The notes beneath the pieces were generated by a model. The model did not search any database and had not been told where the DNA came from. It saw only the letters and a list, made by a program, of their open reading frames with translations. Positions 24,601 to 36,184 of a stretch of DNA of 64,000 nucleotides are shown here, one piece after another. Within the stretch, counting starts at the first letter, position 1. The number at the start of each line of letters is the position of its first letter. The stretch covers positions 9,871,001 to 9,935,000 of the forward strand of contig NC_046681.1 of the NCBI RefSeq assembly GCF_009870125.1. The letters are read 5' to 3'. Both the position numbers and the translations under genes were made by a program. The DNA is from Drosophila pseudoobscura. Taxonomy: Eukaryota > Arthropoda > Insecta > Diptera > Drosophilidae.

Positions 24601-27600
24601 AAATAAACTAATTAATCTGCCCGAATTAATTGACTTTGCATCGAATTAGGTCGACAGTTGTTTGCCAGTTGGCTTCCTGCCTCGTACCCCCACCTGATCC
24701 TGGTTACTCTGCTGCCATCCTTCCACCAGAGTTTATTGCCCTGTTTTTTATATCCGGTAATCGTGGGGTACAAGGATGGGTGGAATAGTGGCAGGCGTTT
24801 CCAACTAAATACTCAAACCATTCTTGATTTTTATTGAATAATTATTATTTTTGGATCAAAACATTTATTATATAATTATTATTTTTGATTTTTATTGAAT
24901 ATTTATTATTCTTGATTTTTATTGAATGATTATTATTCTTGATTTTTATTGAATAATTATTATTTTTGGATCATAAAAATTATTTTATAATTATTATTTT
25001 GGATTTTTATTGAATAATTATTATTCTTGATTTTTATTGAACGATTATTATTCTTGAATTTTATTGAATAATTATTATTCCTGATTTTTATTAAATAATT
25101 ATTATTTTTGATTTTTATTGAATAATTATTATTATAATTATTATTCTTGAGTTTTTTTGAATAAATATACAATATGAATCCAAAATAATAATTATACAAT
25201 ACAATTTTCAGACAATGTCGTGTTTTATAATATAAGCGGCGTCTGCCGGAGCGTATAACTTTTCGTATCATAGAATCATAATAATATCATAATTTCGATA
25301 TGTTTAACATATATATATGTAGTTATAGGCCCGCCTTTAACTGTGTACAGAGTTCAATGTTTTTGTTTGGGTGTTTTCGCGTGACTCATTTTGTGTGTGG
25401 CAAATTCAGTGTTCCACAGCATCCGTCTCGCGTTATGTTTTGTCTGCTGCTGCGTAATGAAAAACTTTGTCTTTGTCAGGGTTTTAGTTTTTCCTGTAAT
25501 TTTTCCAGCCCCATTCTTGCCACAGTGTCTGTTGCATTGTTTTTTTCATTACTCATACGTCTCGTATGCCAGACTTGGTTTCCACTCGTATTTGGCTTGG
25601 CACTGACTGCTGTTGCTGCAGCTGGCATTGGCCAATCTTTGGCTTTGGCTATTGTCTGGCTGCAGTGGATTCGCATTATTAAATTCGTTCCGTTTTCCTC
25701 TCCACTTTCACTGGATGGCAGTTGTCTGTGGAAGTGTCTTTGAATGTTTTTTCTATTTCCTGTCCGGGGTACTGTCCCTGAAATGTAGTCGCTGACAGAG
25801 CCAAAGCAAATTGAATAAAACGCTTGGGAAGAAAAATGTCCATGTACATGGATTCATATGTAAGGAGAGTGGAGGTTTTAATTAGCGAAGATTGTATACT
25901 CTGCCAATAAAAAATGGTGTCCCAGGGAATTATTTATTTATTAGATATTTTTCAAATACATTTTATGCATTTGATTACCACTAAGGACTTTCACAACTTC
26001 ATAGAGGAAAAAATGTTCCTATTTCAAAGAAACTATTCTTCAATCTTCCCAAAATTAAATCACAAAAATTCCCAGGTATCATTTGCTAGTTATTTACGTT
26101 AGAGACCCTTACCTCATCTATGCTGTCTAAATACAGGGCAATGCTCAACAAAAGCAATTTGTTTTTATTGATTTAGCTGTAGTTTTGGCTTTAAAGTTTT
26201 CCTTTTTCAGTCTGCCACAAAGAAAGGCACAGATAGCAGATAGAAGGGAAATTGCAGAATAAATGCAGACAAGAAGCCGCCAAACCCACTAAAACTTCAG
26301 AAAATAATTTGAAAGACTTTGTCTATGGGACTCAACAAAAAAAAAAACCCCTCAGACACCCGCGTACAAGAAACTGTGACACACACACAAACACACCGAA
26401 AATTGTGACCCTCTGGGGGTGATCGATGGGCGGCCACTCTAATTGCTCCTGTCACCGTGGGGCACATTAGTCAAAGTCACCGCTAGTTTTGAGCTCTTTA
26501 AATGTATGCTAATTAATAGAACCCACAATTATTCAAGCTAAGAGCTAAACGCATGTCAAGCACTGTACTGTATTTGCATCCCACAGGAAAGCGAGCCAAT
26601 AAATCGAATAAATGAATGCAGATTTGCAGACACCCACTCGAAGGAGGAGTAGGAGAGTAGGAGGTAGTGCACAACTGAATGGGAATGCATTATTGAGTGG
26701 AATTCTGTCGCAGAAAAAGAGTCGATTCATTCCTTGGATCTGGGTGCGGACACACAGTGGCAGACAGATCTCATAACTGCAAATGGGTTTTCGTTTATTC
26801 GTTTTTTGTTTCGTTATTATTTTTATGCAAAACTGTAAGACAAGACAAACCGAACAGCCTTGAGTGTCTGATAAATGTGTCAAGCTCGCTCGTAAATCTA
26901 AGCACAATATCATTCTGTGAGTAAAATTACAAATAATTTGCAACATTTGAGTGGAACGTGAGGTAATTTGAGATTTTTCATAGATTTTAAGGAGAGAATA
27001 CAAGAGATTTAAGGTAGTAAAGAGTTCTACCGCTAGGGATTTCTTACTTTAAGAGTTCTCAAATGTAAGTTCATGAAGGATTTAGAATTCATTTGTGCTT
27101 TTAGAGGCTACACAAAAAACATGGGTGTAATTCTAAAATACTTTCAAGAATCTATTTATATATTCAATTGAATTCTTTTCGTAAGACAAGTTTGTGCTTT
27201 TGAACAGCTGAAACTTAAAGACAGTTATTACATAAAATAGTTTAATTGAAGTCATGCAAGAGCCCCTGGTGGAGCCCCGACCTGCGAACCACTTAAAAGC
27301 CTCGCAGGGTGAGCAAAAATTGGAAGCAAACTTCGGAGCACAATAAAACGAAACGAACAGGGGCACACACCTATTGACTTGATTGATTGCACATGAATTC
27401 ATGAGAGTTCCGCGAGGGTACAGCTCCAGCGATAGCGACAGCGACAGCTGGCAGGCATTTCGACACCTTTAACCTGACTGAAAGACACACAGACAGACTG
27501 GACAGAATGGACTGGCTGTCCGACTGATGAAGGAGTCCCCGTCGCCACCATGCATACAGTGCATTCAACTTGACAGAGACAAAGTGCAGAGAAGAACAGA

Positions 27601-29475
27601 GTCTCTCTCTCGCCGCGTGTCAGCTGTGGTCAACCCCCAAAAAAACGTATGGACAGTGGGTATAAAATTTGATATGTCTTCGCCTGCGTGATGAAATAAT
27701 TTTTTGGGCGTGTGCTGTCTCACTAGTCTTGCCCGTCATACTCCGGTTTGATGTAGCGCCCCCAGGGGCCAGTCCAGTCCATCACCGTCAGTCAGGCCCG
27801 GTCCGTCAGCCATCCCCACCTTCACATACATATGTACGTATCGCTTACGGCTATGTCAAAGCTGTCTGCGAAGTCAAACGTCAGTTCACACCTGTGATAG
27901 AGCTGCCCTCATAGAACGAAAGCTTGGGCATATAATTAAACCCTAAGCAGTGCATCATAAACCACATAAAAGAACAGAACCGAACGCTATCCCCCTTTAT
28001 GTTGAGGTCATAAACGGTCCCCATATCTTCGGCTGCATTCCCACGGTGCGTCCACGGACTGTTTGAGTTTAAGTTATCTGTGAGATTTGTTCACTGCCAC
28101 TCGATGCAAATTAGTGTAATTGCCTTTTATGAGCTCTTTATTTGCCCAGGCCCAGTAGAGGGGGTTAATGTTTACCTAATGGCTATGATAAGTCGATTAG
28201 ATGAGCAGCAGGTTAAATGTCCCAAGCAATTAACAATGAATGTTCTACAAAGCAAACACAATACAACTGGTTAAAGTAGAGGCACTATTGGAATATGAGA
28301 CACTTCGGGTTTATTTGAACAATTCGAGTAAGAAGATAAGAAAATACAAACCAGATACTTTGCTTGCATTGAATCTTCTGTTTATTCTGATTCCATAAAA
28401 TACCGCAATGTTTTACCAATATTTCAATTTTCAATAGGTATGATCTTTGCAAGTATCGCAGAAGTCTAAACAGTAAATACTCCATCTAATAAAGTCGCCA
28501 AGATACAGGTGTTCGTACAACATTGTTAGAACGACCCGATGGTTTATCTCGATCAAAGATCTACAATACAAAACATCACAAAAACTCGTCTGTTATCTGA
28601 TGAAAACCCATTTTTGCGAGTCGTATTGCAATGCCATTGTTTTACAAATCGACCCTGACTGAATTTATATATGTATATATCATACATAAAATAAATATTT
28701 ATTAATGTACACATGTAGTCCTAATTTACCAGCTTAACACATTTTGATGACTGCTCTTAATGACTTAATAGATTAGCCATTCTCATAGAAATAATTGAAT
28801 TGTAAGTAAGCTAGAATTTATCTCTTAGCATTCCTCGTAGCAGGCCGAAACCATTTGTAAGCCTAACACGTATCGAACATCAAAAGCAAATCGTACAAAA
28901 AAGCACACCTAAATTCGTCTAATTGAAAACATTTCCTCTCTAAAATTTATTTTTTTCCAATAAGGAGAACTTCTATTAAATCCTTATTTAAATACAAAGT
29001 GGAAACTTGCGGACAAAAATTGGGTATTTTGGGAGTTATTATTGTTGTTCTATAGTGTATAGAATATTGTTTTTGCTTAAATTCTTAAATATGGGACTAT
29101 CCTTCTCTTAACTCTCTTAAAACTAATTTTTAAGGATCAACAAATTATAGATGCAGGTATTAGACGAATTTATTTACAAATTAGTAATTGTCTCTCATTA
29201 TGGAACAGTATTTACTCACTATAATATTTTATAGTACTCCAACTCTTATCAAGTCAATTCTCTATTCATCAGCTACCTCAAAACCCATATCTAACAGCCC
29301 CCGAAGCTATTTAAATTACCATATGATCAAACATTTGTATAACAATTACAAAATATAAAAACCGTTATATTTAGGGTGTCACACACTTACCCAAACAGGT
29401 GTGCTGCTGCAGTATGACACTTATCAGCAGAGAGAGAACGATGGCCCAGCTAACGGCAAGCCAATTGTTCGCCAT
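15603..29475 (-). CDS. Ret: Ret receptor tyrosine kinase
   Basis: Single-pass receptor tyrosine kinase, orthologue of vertebrate RET. Six coding exons on the minus strand: 29475-29391 (signal peptide), 21251-20482, 18822-18657, 18595-16872, 16655-16515 and 16457-15603. All phases agree: 3,741 nt, 1,246 residues, near the known fly protein. A hydrophobic signal peptide (residues 1-28) is followed by cadherin-like repeats (LDRNDNGPQ calcium motif, about 265), the Cys-rich RET domain (about 545-660), a membrane helix (about 703-727) and a kinase domain (about 780-1055) with [22 protein letters not shown] and DFG. The activation loop keeps both tyrosines (VYEDDAY), matching human Y900 and Y905. 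The tail (about 1056-1246) contains several tyrosines. Exon 1 is separated from the rest by an 8.1-kb intron; it was assigned because its 1-nt phase completes the Ala codon of exon 2. Confidence 0.96.
23460..23760 (+). mobile_element. DINE-1/INE-1 type Helitron fragment
   Basis: Begins with TACCCGGTACTCGAAGAG and continues with the diagnostic block ATCAGGATCAATAGCCGAG, then TCGATATAGCC, a GTCTGTTTGTC run, and words close to GAACGCCTAGATATCAGAGAC and CAGACTCCTATGATATCAC, all typical of this non-autonomous element. It ends near the CCGCGG...CCGCG hairpin-like segment at 23714-23735. It is degenerate and has no coding capacity. The boundaries are approximate. Confidence 0.8.
24822..25150. repeat. 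AT-rich minisatellite, 27-bp unit
   Basis: About nine imperfect copies of a 27-bp unit built from TGATTTTTATTGAA and TAATTATTATTC. A variant block carrying TTTTGGATCA and TATAATTATTATTTT occurs twice (about 24850 and 24963), which suggests a longer higher-order unit. Because 27 is a multiple of three, a spurious minus-strand frame (24960-25271) of repeated Asn-Asn-Asn-Tyr words spans it. Confidence 0.9.
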
Positions 29476-31739
29476 CTTTGAAGATTCTCTCAGATCAGAT
29501 CAGCTGATGCTTATCTTTTGTTGTGGCTGTTCTTGTTGCTCCTGCTGTGAGTGGAGTTCTTGCTCTTTTTTTGATGTTGCTCAGCAAATTGTTTGCTGTT
29601 TATTTGTTGGTTCTTTGTTCATTTAATTGCTAATTCCATTGACAATTATGTTGTTTGGGGCAGCACTCCGTCCACACGTTACACATTTACACATTTTGAG
29701 CGCGGTTTTTTTGTTGGGTTTTTCTTGAGTTTTTTCTTTCTTTAGTGTTCCTTCAATGACGACGACTCCAGGGCGAACTTAATTACTTTGATCACAAATT
29801 GATAAGCAGCATTTATCAATTAATGTGCGAAATGTGAGCAAAACAGAACAGGAAAATATGAAAAAGATAGAACGGAAAAAAAGACATGAACCATAAGTGT
29901 GGAAGACACTCCGTAGTACAACACCAACAGTTGTTTTTTTTTCGGGCTGCTCTATTATTAATAAAATTCTTTTTATTGATAGCGGCGCCCACACTGCCAT
30001 TGCTCCCCGAACCCCTTATAAATTTATCAATTTATCATACACTTAATGCCGTAGGAAATTCACGAGAGCCGCGGGGTCTATGAATTCCTGATTATTGCAA
30101 TTAAAAATGAGCTTTGAATTTGATTTCTGTGTTTGGGATTACAATATTATTGATATTGTTATTAAATAGTATTCGATTTCTATTTTTGGCCCAGCGCCAG
30201 CTCAGGAGATTATATGCTTGAATGCTCTTGTATTTGTTGCCATTATTTACGAATTATTTTGCACATTTTTCGTTTCTTTTTATGGGTATTCTAAGGTCAA
30301 CCTCAGACACCCACAAGTTTCGTCGTTTTGTTCTTATTGTTATTCTTTTTTTTTGCCAATTCATTTCACAGCGATTCGGTTTCGACGGCGGCTCAATTGG
30401 TTTTTAAATGGTAGAATTCTGTTTAATTATTATTTGGGGGAGAATAATTTGTGACGACGCGACGGACTTTTGCAATTACTTCAAGTGTTGTCGCTGTGTA
30501 CCCTTTCGGACGAGGGTTTTAGGCGTTTGATGCCCTATGGGTTTCAGTTTGTCCATGAAAAGAGAGAGGACTCTGCTGAGAAGAAGATTGTAGGATTAGC
30601 AATAGGGAAACTTTTTTCTCATATGTAAACTATCAACCTATACAAAAACATTGTCTGAGAGAAGGGCAAGCGCCAGTCAATTTGATACTTGAAAAAAGAC
30701 CAAAAACAAAAAAAACTATACACCGAGCCATGAGGTAAACCATAACTAACGAATTCTATGCAAGTACCAAGGCAAACACTTGGAGAGGACGTGCCATGAA
30801 AAGAGCAAAACAAAGTGGAAGTGGAAGTACGTGTACTCGTCGTACTCCTCTCCAGTCTACACTCTACACTATGAACTCTGCGATATAGGAGTATAGTGTG
30901 AGTGTGTGTGTGGTACGAGTATCCAGCGATTCACAGCAGGTGTGATAAAAAGAACCCAAAAGAGAGACAATTGTGGCATGAATTACGCGCCCAGAAGGGC
31001 AGACTGCGGGGAATGGCAATGGCAGATAGCACGCATAATTCAAAAGAGGCTCAAAGTCAAACAACATGATAAGCAATTCGTACACGCAGAGAGACACAGA
31101 CCCACCGACCAACTGACTGACTGTCAGAGTGCCTATACGTCTGTCTCTCTGTCTGCCTAAGCACTTCCAGCACCTGAGCACTTTAAAGTTCAAATCTTTT
31201 GACACACTCGGAGCACGGTGCACGGTGCAGTCTGTGGATGCTAATGACACAAGACTGACACAAAGAGGCTTTAAGCATTGCACACACAAAACACTCCACT
31301 CCACTCCACTCCAATCCATTCAGTCCCCACTCACTCCACGTACTCCACGGAGCCGGAGAGTTGCCAATTTTAGAGTCCCATGTCAGGCGGCAGTTATGCT
31401 TGCGATTTTTCCAATTAAAGGTTAGAAAGACTAAGCCAAACCGCAGCGTAGCGCATCGAATACTTTGGCGCATTTTTAAGGTGCGTCCCGTGCCATCCTG
31501 TTGCGCCGAAAAAGGCAAATGACCATAAAAATTTATTCAGAACTGGCGGTAACCATCCGACTAACGATCCACCACCGACGACCACGACCAACGACCAACG
31601 ACCGACGAAGCGTCGACCGGCACACGCAAAAGTCAAAGTACGACTGTGGAGGCTCTTCGCTGTGTGCCCCTGACTGTGTCTGCCTCTGATTGCCCTGCCC
31701 CGCTGGTGTCTCTTCATTGTCGGTGCTGTCATTGGCTAC

Positions 31740-32122
31740 ATTCGATATTCCGACTATCGGATACCCATCATTTGTGTGTTTTCCTAAGTAGGAAGTGATC
31801 TGTATGGAAAACCAGCCAAGAAATCGTATCGTTTATAGTTTAGGTAAATCGGAAGTTAAAGGCTTGGCATAGAGCTCTATAAATTATGACTGCTCAAGTG
31901 ATCTCTCGATCTACTCTCGCGGGATCTTTTGGGGTGTACGACTATACATGATATTTAGCGCTTTTCTATAGACCCAAAGCCACATACGGACTGAGAGACA
32001 TTGCAAGATCGTCTCGTCGATCGCTTCTGATGTTGGACACGCCTCCTTCTGCTTGTTTAGCATATAGTACATCTGAGCGAATCCAACATACCCTTCTACT
32101 CTAAGAATAACGGGGTATAAGA
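31740..32122 (-). mobile_element. DINE-1/INE-1 type Helitron, near full length
   Basis: Read on the minus strand it starts with an ATACCCCGTTATTCTTAGAG block, then TAGAAGGGTATGTTGGATTCG and AGCAGAAGGAGGCGTG, and ends with GGGTATCCGATAGTCGGAAT, the characteristic start and end words of this element family. Length about 380 bp. The 134-residue frame at 31911-32315 lies largely inside it and is not a gene. Confidence 0.8.
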
Positions 32123-35100
32123 AGAATTCGATTTTAGCATCCACAATATGGCATATGCTTGGCCTTTGTGCGAGCTTAGAATTCTTGGTGGCTGGTTCAC
32201 GTTTCGCTTCCACGAAAAAGGGTTCAGGAATGTCAGCTTTCTGTTCAGGTGGCGTATGCGTGATGTTTGCCCAGAATCGGCCAACAATAGAAACTGTATC
32301 AGCAAACACATTCAACTCGCGTAATTGATCTTATTGTTTGTGTTTCCAGATCCGAGATCCGAGTACTTGGCCACTTGTTGGAATCGCTTGAAATTTGCAT
32401 AAATTTTCAATTAATATTCTGTCACTAATGTAATTAGAAGCAATTTTATAATTATATGTTTTTATTATTGAATGCGTGTATGTGAGAAATATGCATATAT
32501 TCACATTTTAATAAGCTTTTCGCAAGTGTACTGACAGGTCTCTAAAACCATCAACATCGGTATTATTCAATTGATGGATTGCACAAGTATTTTTATTAAC
32601 CAAAAATTGTATTTTTTATGCCATTTTTACGGTGTAGTAAATTTCTAAACGTGCATTAAGCCTCCGTTTATGTTTTCTAAGTGGAGAAATAATTTCTTGG
32701 ACTACCTAGGTTTTTTATAGTAGATAATAAAATGGAACCTAATGAAAATCAATAAAGCTTAGGCTATTCTGGTCAAGAAAGAGGATGCAAAGTATAAATC
32801 CAAAGAAAAATAATAAATCACAAATCCCGAACAGAAATCACTCACTTTGAAACGTGTTTTTACTTTACAAAATGTACAAAAAATTGCCAAGTTGAGATCC
32901 ACTGTATAGAAAATTGATCATATCCCAACCAACAATAAAGCGCCCTTGGGGGCAGTTCTTTGAGGAGTTTGAAATATTTTTGCAGTGTCAATCAATCATC
33001 TATTTCACCTAAAGGTCTGCATCAATTTGAATATACTCGAGGCGTGGCAGGTAGTACCCCAAAGAGAACTTCCCTGAAAACTCTAAGATATAACAAAGAT
33101 TTTATAGGGGAAGGAAATGTCAAGGAAAAGTGAAGAATCGGGGGAAGCTTTGGGCGACATTAATCTACGAATTCAAGTCTTCAGAGGACCGGTTAAAGAT
33201 AGAGGCCCTAGAGAAGCAGAGACGGGGATCAGAGTCCTAGGTGGACGCCCGAGAAAATCTGAAGAAGGATTTCGGGTAAGATCCTCAGGATAGCTCCACT
33301 GAAGAGACTTGGAATGCACACCGTTAATAAGGACCATTACTAAGGTCAGTGTCAGCTCATTCGGAAACTAAATATAAATTCTCTATAAAATAATGTCTTC
33401 CTTCCTAGGACAAAGGTAAATAAACGGACATGAACATGTAATGACCAAAAAATCGCTGGAGGACGTTGGACCATATATTTTTGTAAATATTTCCTGTAAA
33501 TATTTCGGCTGGCATTGGATTGAAATAATTTGAAATTGATTGAAACTCGTTGAAAAATACCCATAATTAGTGACGTTTCGCCAATTTAGTAGATTCTTCA
33601 ACTTGGATAAATTCCTAATTATTCTCTCTCACATTTTCCACAAATCCACAAATCTTAATCAACATTATCCATATAAAAATGTTCACAACTTTTTATTGAG
33701 ACATCAGTCCATTGAACAAAAATCCAAAGAAGGAAACTCTGGCCATAATTAAACCAAAAAAAACATAGACTCTGCTTGAGCAACACACGAAAACACGATC
33801 TTGATTTTCAATTTATGGATGCCTTGCAGGTGCAGGCAGCGGCTGCAGTCCCAAAAAATAAAGATTTGCTCAGACTCCTTAATCACTGTGTGGCTTGACA
33901 GTTTCCCCTATGGCATGGAATGACAATTATTTATTGGACAGTTTAACAAGGCGATTAATTAGCCACCTTTTCGCGTTTTGCCAGAGTTTTCCAACCGAAC
34001 GTATGACGGGTTAGAGCTAGTTAGTAGCGCTATAAGAAACCGCTTAAACGCTGAGCCACTGAACCGCTTCGCACGCGCCTTGTCGGACCAATGAAACCGA
34101 AACCGGCAGCCAGGCGACTCCAAAGCCGCAAAAACACCACAGAAATCCGACCGAGAAACTGCTGTTGCTGTTGCAACGACGACAGCGCATCGGGTTTTGG
34201 GCCGAAGTGGTTTTTCATCAGGTTTCGGCGTGGAACCACCCTCGTAGAATTTTCCATTTCCATATTTCCTCGGCACTGTTGCTGCCTCTGCTGTTTAGCT
34301 GTAATCATCCTCATGCCCATCCTCCTACTAACTCCCGAGTGATAGTGGACATGAACATGAGATAATCATGTGTGCTGCAGTTGCCCTCGCGATGATTTCA
34401 TTTGGATTCCCATATCAGGGTGTGTGTGGGAGAGCTACCTTTGGAAATATGATCTCGTGTCAAGCACTTTCCTTGACGTGCGAGTGCCAGTGCAGCAGCT
34501 TCTTTCAGCGGAGGGAGCTTCTGCAAATATTTGCCCACAATTGGGAAAGGGTTTCTTCGTTCGCTCTTATCGCGATGATGGGTCCCTCACCCCTCATTTG
34601 TGGGAACTGTTGGTTGAGAGCAAATATTTCAGCCTCAAAGAATTTTCAATGGCTGAATTGTAATTAAGATTATGTTGTTTGCATGGATCATAGATTGGCT
34701 ATAGCTCTGAGAAGAGAATAGAAGAAGAGTTTTTTTCTGTATTTAAAAGCATTTTCATATATTAGAAAATTTATGTAGAAGATTCGTGAATGTCAGGAAG
34801 ATAGAATTCTGTGATGGTTTTTATTTGCCTTTTTTTTAAATCTTCCACCCGCTTTGTTTCTTCGTCTTGCATTCGAGTACGAGCCAGATATTGAATATTT
34901 CGCTCATCCGAAAGTGCTGATTGGTGCTATGGACAAAGAATTTCCACATTGTCACGCGGTCAAACATAAAAATAAGTCAGATCTACGCGCAGAAGCTATT
35001 TCAAATTGAATTTCAAAGTTGCCTCATTCTAAAGCAAACCCCAACAGTTGTAGGATAATCGCTTGTTTCCATGAATTGGAAAAATATTGGTTTCCAAGAT

Positions 35101-35348
35101 ATAATTCGCCTAAAAGAGATTTTTTACAATTTGTATTCTCACAAAGTATGCCTCGAGAGAGACTTCGATTTGATTTACTTTAGAAAAAAGCTGTCAATTT
35201 GTTCTTCATTCACGAAAATATGAACTGAGAGATCTGGAATATTAAAATTACTATGAGGAATAATACTCTTTTGAGTAGTCAATACTTATGCTCTATAGAT
35301 CGTCGTGAGTTATTAAAACTTGCATTTGATTCGTGTTGTTTTTGGTTC

Positions 35349-35354
35349 TTTATT
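35349..35354 (-). terminator. poly(A) signal of LIM gene
   Basis: AATAAA on the minus strand, about 300 bp downstream of the LIM stop codon. Confidence 0.5.
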
Positions 35355-35650
35355 CAGTGTAGTGTACTTTTGGGTGTGGTTTAGGTTGAAGGTTGGCAGC
35401 AAATGTATTCCGTGGTTGACTGCCGGCGGCGGCGTCGAGTGTGAAGATGCAAGCATTTATAACTTCCGATTGTTCAACTCTGAAACGAACATCGAATTAT
35501 AAATGCTTACAGCAGCAATAACAATTGCTGAGGGTGACGGTGATTGGTGTTGTATTTCAATCCTGTTTGTTGGTGGTTTAAGTTGTGAGCCACAGGTTGG
35601 ATGCCAGCAAACATCCATGCGCCGGAGGTGAGGAATGCAAGTATCGGGAA

Positions 35651-36184
35651 TCAGTCGCAGGCGGGACAGATCGGCTGGCCCCCTTCGACGGTGAAGTTCG
35701 GTGTGGTAATGGGATTGCTGCAGCGGTTGCATCGGAAGCAGTCGTGGTGCCACTTGACGTTCATGGCGACGATGGCGCTGGTGGTGATCGGCTGCTCGCA
35801 CTTGGCACACTTGTCGGCGAAGAGGTTCTCGTAGTCCTGCTTGCAGTAGGCCTTGCCTCCCCGCTCAAAGAAGGGCTGGTTGGACAGCGGCTTCTTGCAG
35901 GCGCCGCCACAGCAGAAGCATTCCTCGTGCCAGTTCTCGCCCATGGCGACGATGGTGCGCTCCAGGATCGGCTTCTTGCAGCCGGCACAGGTGTGGGTAT
36001 AACGCTCGATGAAGCACTTGGTGCAGACGGGCTCTCCGTCCTGGATGTTGAAGGCGGCATCGTCGATCGGCTGCTCGCAGTGGCGGCAGAGGAAGTGCTC
36101 CGGATGCCAGGTCTTGCCCAAAGCAGTGACCATCCGCTTGGTGATGGCCTGGTTGCACTTGTGGCACACAATATTCTCAGTCAT
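35651..36184 (-). CDS. three-LIM-domain protein, 177 aa
   Basis: Single coding exon. Three LIM zinc-binding domains fill nearly the whole protein: about residues 7-57 (CHKC...CRHC...CTKC), 66-119 (CAGC...CCGGAC...CKQD) and 126-176 (CAKC...CNRC...CPAC), each with the usual eight Cys/His/Asp ligands. The sequence is closest in my reading to the paxillin/PINCH type LIM proteins, probably one of the short LIM-only proteins annotated in D. melanogaster as CG31988/CG31624; I cannot tell which. LIM-only proteins are protein-protein adaptors at the cytoskeleton or in the nucleus. Met at 36184 is first in frame. A minus-strand AATAAA lies at 35354-35349, about 300 bp past the stop. Confidence 0.93.
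   Translation of the reverse strand: MTENIVCHKCNQAITKRMVTALGKTWHPEHFLCRHCEQPIDDAAFNIQDGEPVCTKCFIERYTHTCAGCKKPILERTIVAMGENWHEECFCCGGACKKPLSNQPFFERGGKAYCKQDYENLFADKCAKCEQPITTSAIVAMNVKWHHDCFRCNRCSNPITTPNFTVEGGQPICPACD

Larger units (their letters stand above)
21252..29390 (-). other. Ret intron 1
   Basis: 8.1 kb between the signal-peptide exon and the first cadherin exon; consensus donor (GTAAGTGT, minus strand) at 29390 and acceptor at 21252. It contains a Helitron-type fragment (23460-23760) and an AT-rich minisatellite (24822-25150). The rest is ordinary non-coding DNA with (TA)n runs and no gene I can support. First introns of this size in fly developmental genes often hold enhancers; nothing here proves it. 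Confidence 0.6.
29476..35650. other. Ret 5' flank to LIM gene 3' end
   Basis: About 6 kb without a supported gene. It should contain the Ret promoter and 5' UTR (minus strand), but I see no unambiguous TATA/Inr pair. Features present: CCACT microsatellite (about 31293-31312), ACGACCA-type simple repeats (31570-31615), a Helitron fragment (31740-32122), and the LIM-gene poly(A) signal on the minus strand at 35349-35354. Open frames such as 33959-34276, 34091-34365 and 34368-34667 overlap one another on both strands and look like chance. Confidence 0.4.

Noticed and set aside
24960-25271. 103-residue minus-strand frame rich in Asn-Asn-Asn-Tyr
   Set aside because: Produced by the 27-bp minisatellite, whose length is a multiple of three.
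25300-25743. 147-residue plus-strand frame in Ret intron 1 with hydrophobic stretches
   Set aside because: Hydrophobicity follows from T-rich sequence; no family resemblance, no promoter or codon bias, and overlapping frames on other phases are equally long.
31911-32315. 134-residue minus-strand frame
   Set aside because: Lies mostly inside a non-autonomous Helitron fragment that has no coding capacity.
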